From positions 1-64,000 of the forward strand of contig JAEYRD010000044.1 of NCBI GenBank assembly GCA_023435725.1: a DNA stretch of 64,000 nt, written 5' to 3'. This DNA comes from Pseudomonadota bacterium. Lineage in GTDB: Bacteria > Pseudomonadota > Alphaproteobacteria > Rhizobiales > Xanthobacteraceae. Numbering within the stretch: the stretch's first letter is position 1; each line of letters begins with the position of its first letter. The notes below the pieces were generated by a model. It was not told the DNA's origin, made no database searches, and saw only the letters and a list, made by a program, of their open reading frames with translations. Positions 61,997 through 64,000 of this stretch are shown in pieces. The translations under genes were made by a program, and so were the position numbers.

Positions 61997-62584
61997 ATGC
62001 GCATTACCCTTGTCGGCTCCCGCCATTTCGGCGTGACCACCCTGAACATGCTCCGGGAGCACGGCGTCTCGATCGTGCGGGTCGTGGTGGCCGATGCCGC
62101 CGATCGCCTCGCCGCGACCGCCAAGGCGGCCGGCATCGAGGTGGTGACCCAGGCCAATCCAAAGCTGGTGGTGGCCTCGGAGATCGCCCCCGATACCGAT
62201 CTGATCATCACCGCCCACAGCCATGCCCGGATCGGCAAGGACGCCCTGGCGGCCGCAAAGCTGGGCGGGATCGGCTATCACCCCTCGCTGCTGCCGCGTC
62301 ACCGCGGCAAGGCCGCCGTGGAATGGACCATCAAGGAAGGCGACCCGATCGCCGGCGGCACGATCTATCATCTCGCCGATCGCATGGACGCCGGCGCCAT
62401 CGCCGCGCAGGACTGGTGCTTCGTCAAGAAGGGCGAGACCGCCCGCGAGCTCTGGGAGCGCGCGCTCGCCCCGCTCGGGCTCAAGCTGCTGGCTGATGTG
62501 ATCGATTACGCCAGGGTCCACAAGGCGCTGCCGGCCAAGACGCAAGACGAGCAGTTCGCCACCTTGGCGCCGAGTCTCTCCTGA
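61997..62584 (+). CDS. Formyltransferase-fold protein
   Basis: A 195-residue single-domain formyl-transferase-like protein. The hallmark loop is YHPSLLPRHRGKAAVEW, where methionyl-tRNA formyltransferase has N-V-H-G-S-L-L-P: the histidine is kept but the catalytic Asn two positions before is replaced by Gly (IGYHPS). The later aspartate is kept (DRMDAGAIAAQ). No C-terminal tRNA-binding domain. Probably acts on a small amino compound, or is a hydrolase of formyl-folate type; exact role open. Confidence 0.75.
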   Translation: MRITLVGSRHFGVTTLNMLREHGVSIVRVVVADAADRLAATAKAAGIEVVTQANPKLVVASEIAPDTDLIITAHSHARIGKDALAAAKLGGIGYHPSLLPRHRGKAAVEWTIKEGDPIAGGTIYHLADRMDAGAIAAQDWCFVKKGETARELWERALAPLGLKLLADVIDYARVHKALPAKTQDEQFATLAPSLS

Positions 62585-62600
62585 CGTTTACCCTTAACGT

Positions 62601-62622
62601 GAAGCAGCCTTGATTCTGCTTC
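62601..62622. terminator. Weak hairpin after the formyltransferase-like gene
   Basis: GAAGCAG (62601-62607) and CTGCTTC (62616-62622) form a 7-bp stem 16 bp after the stop. No U-run follows, so termination is tentative. Confidence 0.3.
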
Positions 62623-62756
62623 GAAAATCGGAATCAAAAACGCAAATAAATCATTGTTTCAACAGGAACAATTTGCTCTTTGGCATTGCAACAAATTTCT
62701 GTCACATTTCGTCCGAATAAGCGTCAGCATCTCAGACACATTCAAGGACGGAATTC

Positions 62757-63107
62757 ATGCGTTTTGGTCGCATCGCGGCGTTCTGTGCCGCTTCAGTTTT
62801 CGCCGGTACCCTCGCCGCTCCCGCCTTCGCCCAGAGCCCCTATGACGGCAATTGGCACGTCACCATCGTCACCAAGACCGGCACCTGCGAGCCCACCGCA
62901 AGCTCCATGCTGACGGTTGCCGACGGCAAGATCACCGCGCCCGGCGCTAACGTTTCCGGCACCATAGGCCGTGAGGGACTTGTGAAAGTTTCGATCAATG
63001 GTGCATATGCCAACGGTCAACTCAACGGCAACGCCGGATCGGGGAAGTGGAATGGAGCATCTGCAGGCATACCGTGCAGCGGGCGGTGGGAAGCATCGCG
63101 CCAATAG
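62757..63107 (+). CDS. Small secreted beta-rich protein
   Basis: A 116-residue protein with a signal peptide (MRFGRIAAFCAASVFAGTLA, cut after AFA) and a mature part of short beta-strands: SPYDGNWHVTIVTKTGTCEP, then VADGKITAPGANVSGTIG and NGNAGSGKWNG, with two cysteines likely paired. AAGGACGG precedes the ATG. Similar small exported proteins are common in Bradyrhizobium; function unknown. The next gene starts inside its 3' end in another frame. Confidence 0.75.
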   Translation: MRFGRIAAFCAASVFAGTLAAPAFAQSPYDGNWHVTIVTKTGTCEPTASSMLTVADGKITAPGANVSGTIGREGLVKVSINGAYANGQLNGNAGSGKWNGASAGIPCSGRWEASRQ

Positions 63108-63597
63108 ACCAACTGAGGCTCACGCCCGAACCCGTCGGCTGTTGATCGCGGCCGCCGTTTTGTTTGCGGCGGGGATCGCCAACTCTGAAAGCAAGGCTCA
63201 GTCCGGCCCGTTCGCGCCGATGGCGGGCAGCTGGAGCGGTGGCGGCGTCGTCACCCTCGATGACGGCTCCACCGAGCGGATCCGCTGCCGGGCCAAATAC
63301 GCCCCGATCGGACCGACCATGGAGATGTCGCTGACCTGCGCCAGCGACGCCTACAAGTTCAACCTCGGCGCCAACGTCAAGGCAGAGGGCAGCTCCATCA
63401 CCGGCAGCTGGTCCGAGGCCAGCCGCAACATCAGCGGCTCGCTGCAGGGCCGCGGCGGCGGCGGAAACTTCGAGGTCGTCGCCTCCGCCGCCGGCTTCAA
63501 CGCCAACATCGCGCTGAGGACGAGCGGCAACAGGCAGACCGTCACGATGCGGGCGGACAGCCAGTTCCGCGGCGCCAACATCACGATGTCGCGCTAA
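63052..63597 (+). CDS. Secreted protein of unknown function
   Basis: A 181-residue protein with a membrane/signal segment after a basic N-terminus (RRLLIAAAVLFAAGIANSES), then a beta-rich mature domain: PFAPMAGSWSGGGVVTLDDG, STERIRCRAKYAPIG, MSLTCASDAYKFNLG and GSWSEASRNISGSLQGRGGG. Two cysteines could form a disulfide. The ATG at 63052 overlaps the previous gene by 56 bp in another frame with GGGGAAG upstream, so the two are probably co-expressed. Function unknown. Confidence 0.75.
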   Translation: MEHLQAYRAAGGGKHRANRPTEAHARTRRLLIAAAVLFAAGIANSESKAQSGPFAPMAGSWSGGGVVTLDDGSTERIRCRAKYAPIGPTMEMSLTCASDAYKFNLGANVKAEGSSITGSWSEASRNISGSLQGRGGGGNFEVVASAAGFNANIALRTSGNRQTVTMRADSQFRGANITMSR

Positions 63598-63625
63598 CCC
63601 CACGCGGACCGTACTCAAGACCAAC

Positions 63626-63647
63626 GACCCGGCGCCCGCGCCGGGTC
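63626..63647. terminator. GC-rich hairpin between convergent genes
   Basis: Perfect 10-bp stem GACCCGGCGC / GCGCCGGGTC with a 2-nt loop, between the plus-strand secreted-protein gene and the minus-strand RidA gene. Probable bidirectional terminator; only a short T-run follows. Confidence 0.65.
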
Positions 63648-63654
63648 GATTACT

Positions 63655-64000
63655 TTATGCGCCGGGCACGAACGCCGTCACCTCGATCTCGACCTTGGCC
63701 CGGTCGTCCACCAGACCGCCGATGTAGAGCAGCGTCGAGGGCGGAAAATTACGCCCCAGCGTCTCCTTCCAGGCCGCACCGATGCCGGCGCCCGCGGCCT
63801 CATACTCGCCGCGGCTGGTCAGATACCAGGTCAGGCGGACGATATGCTCGGGGCCGGCGCCAGCCTCGCTCAACAGCTTGATGATCCGCTTCAGCGCTGT
63901 TGCGACCTGAGCCGCCATGTCAGGCGCGTAATTGCCCGTCTCGTCGCCGCCGGTCTGCCCGGCGAGCACCACCCAGCGGCCCGGCCCGTCCACCGCCACG
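63655..64000 (-). CDS. RidA family protein (5' truncated by window end)
   Basis: C-terminal ~114 residues of a YjgF/YER057c/UK114 (RidA) family protein: WVVLAGQTGGDE, DMAAQVATALKRIIKLLSEA, HIVRLTWYLTSRGEYEAAGA and FPPSTLLYIGGLVDDRAKVE with IEVTAFVPGA at the end. RidA-type proteins clear reactive enamine/imine intermediates, but the S/T-rich 'RidA' core Arg motif is modified here, so it may be a paralogous subgroup. The start lies beyond 64000. Confidence 0.85.
   Translation of the reverse strand, partial: VAVDGPGRWVVLAGQTGGDETGNYAPDMAAQVATALKRIIKLLSEAGAGPEHIVRLTWYLTSRGEYEAAGAGIGAAWKETLGRNFPPSTLLYIGGLVDDRAKVEIEVTAFVPGA

Overview
The window is high-GC alphaproteobacterial DNA, most like a Bradyrhizobium or close relative. 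I infer this from codon usage, the LysR/ABC-rich gene content, the right-hand chromosomal genes (acetoacetate-CoA ligase, AI-2E family transporter, NUDIX, many small secreted proteins) and one stretch resembling an interspersed repeat I recall from that genus. No search was run. No tRNA, rRNA, CRISPR, insertion sequence or phage gene was seen.

About 1-53 kb is an unusually dense organosulfur-acquisition island. From left to right: (a) a peptide-type ABC importer (1-4.9 kb), then a nitroreductase-thiol dioxygenase pair; (b) a mixed stretch (6.4-14.7 kb) with a secreted alpha/beta hydrolase, a DUF2891 gene with a BASS-like permease and divergent LysR, an FAD/NAD(P) protein, a class II aldolase with a D-2-hydroxyacid dehydrogenase, and a VOC protein; (c) a flavoprotein/ferredoxin pair resembling AprAB, divergent from an SsuABC-like importer (14.7-19.9 kb); (d) a long minus-strand cluster (27.2 down to 19.9 kb) of O-acetylhomoserine sulfhydrylase, two MetQ-like binding proteins around a small unknown gene, a second flavoprotein/ferredoxin pair, a Tat-type binding protein and a nitroreductase; (e) an LLM monooxygenase, a LysR and a DHA2 exporter (27.5-31.5 kb); (f) an orphan binding protein beside a second peptide-type ABC importer, divergent from another LLM monooxygenase (31.9-39.8 kb); (g) a frameshifted SfnG-like monooxygenase divergent from a six-gene operon, SsuCBA-type importer, DszC/SfnB-like oxygenase, flavin reductase and serine acetyltransferase (39.8-46.6 kb); (h) a truncated permease remnant, a frameshifted FMO-like gene, and a methyltransferase-LLM-MetQ-small protein-Lrp run (46.6-53.3 kb).

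The inferred shared logic is import of sulfonates, sulfones, thioethers or sulfur-containing peptides through several transporters. FMNH2-dependent monooxygenases or iron-sulfur flavoproteins would cleave them, and the released sulfur would be captured through O-acetylserine (CysE) or O-acetylhomoserine (MetY).

From about 53.5 kb the content changes to ordinary chromosomal genes: a TIGR04325-type methyltransferase, zinc-ribbon and small secreted proteins, NUDIX, AI-2E family transporter, acetoacetate-CoA ligase, a formyltransferase-like protein and a RidA-like protein cut by the window end. Two genes carry single-base frameshifts at short A/T runs (near 40515 and 48489). Either decay or sequencing error could explain them.
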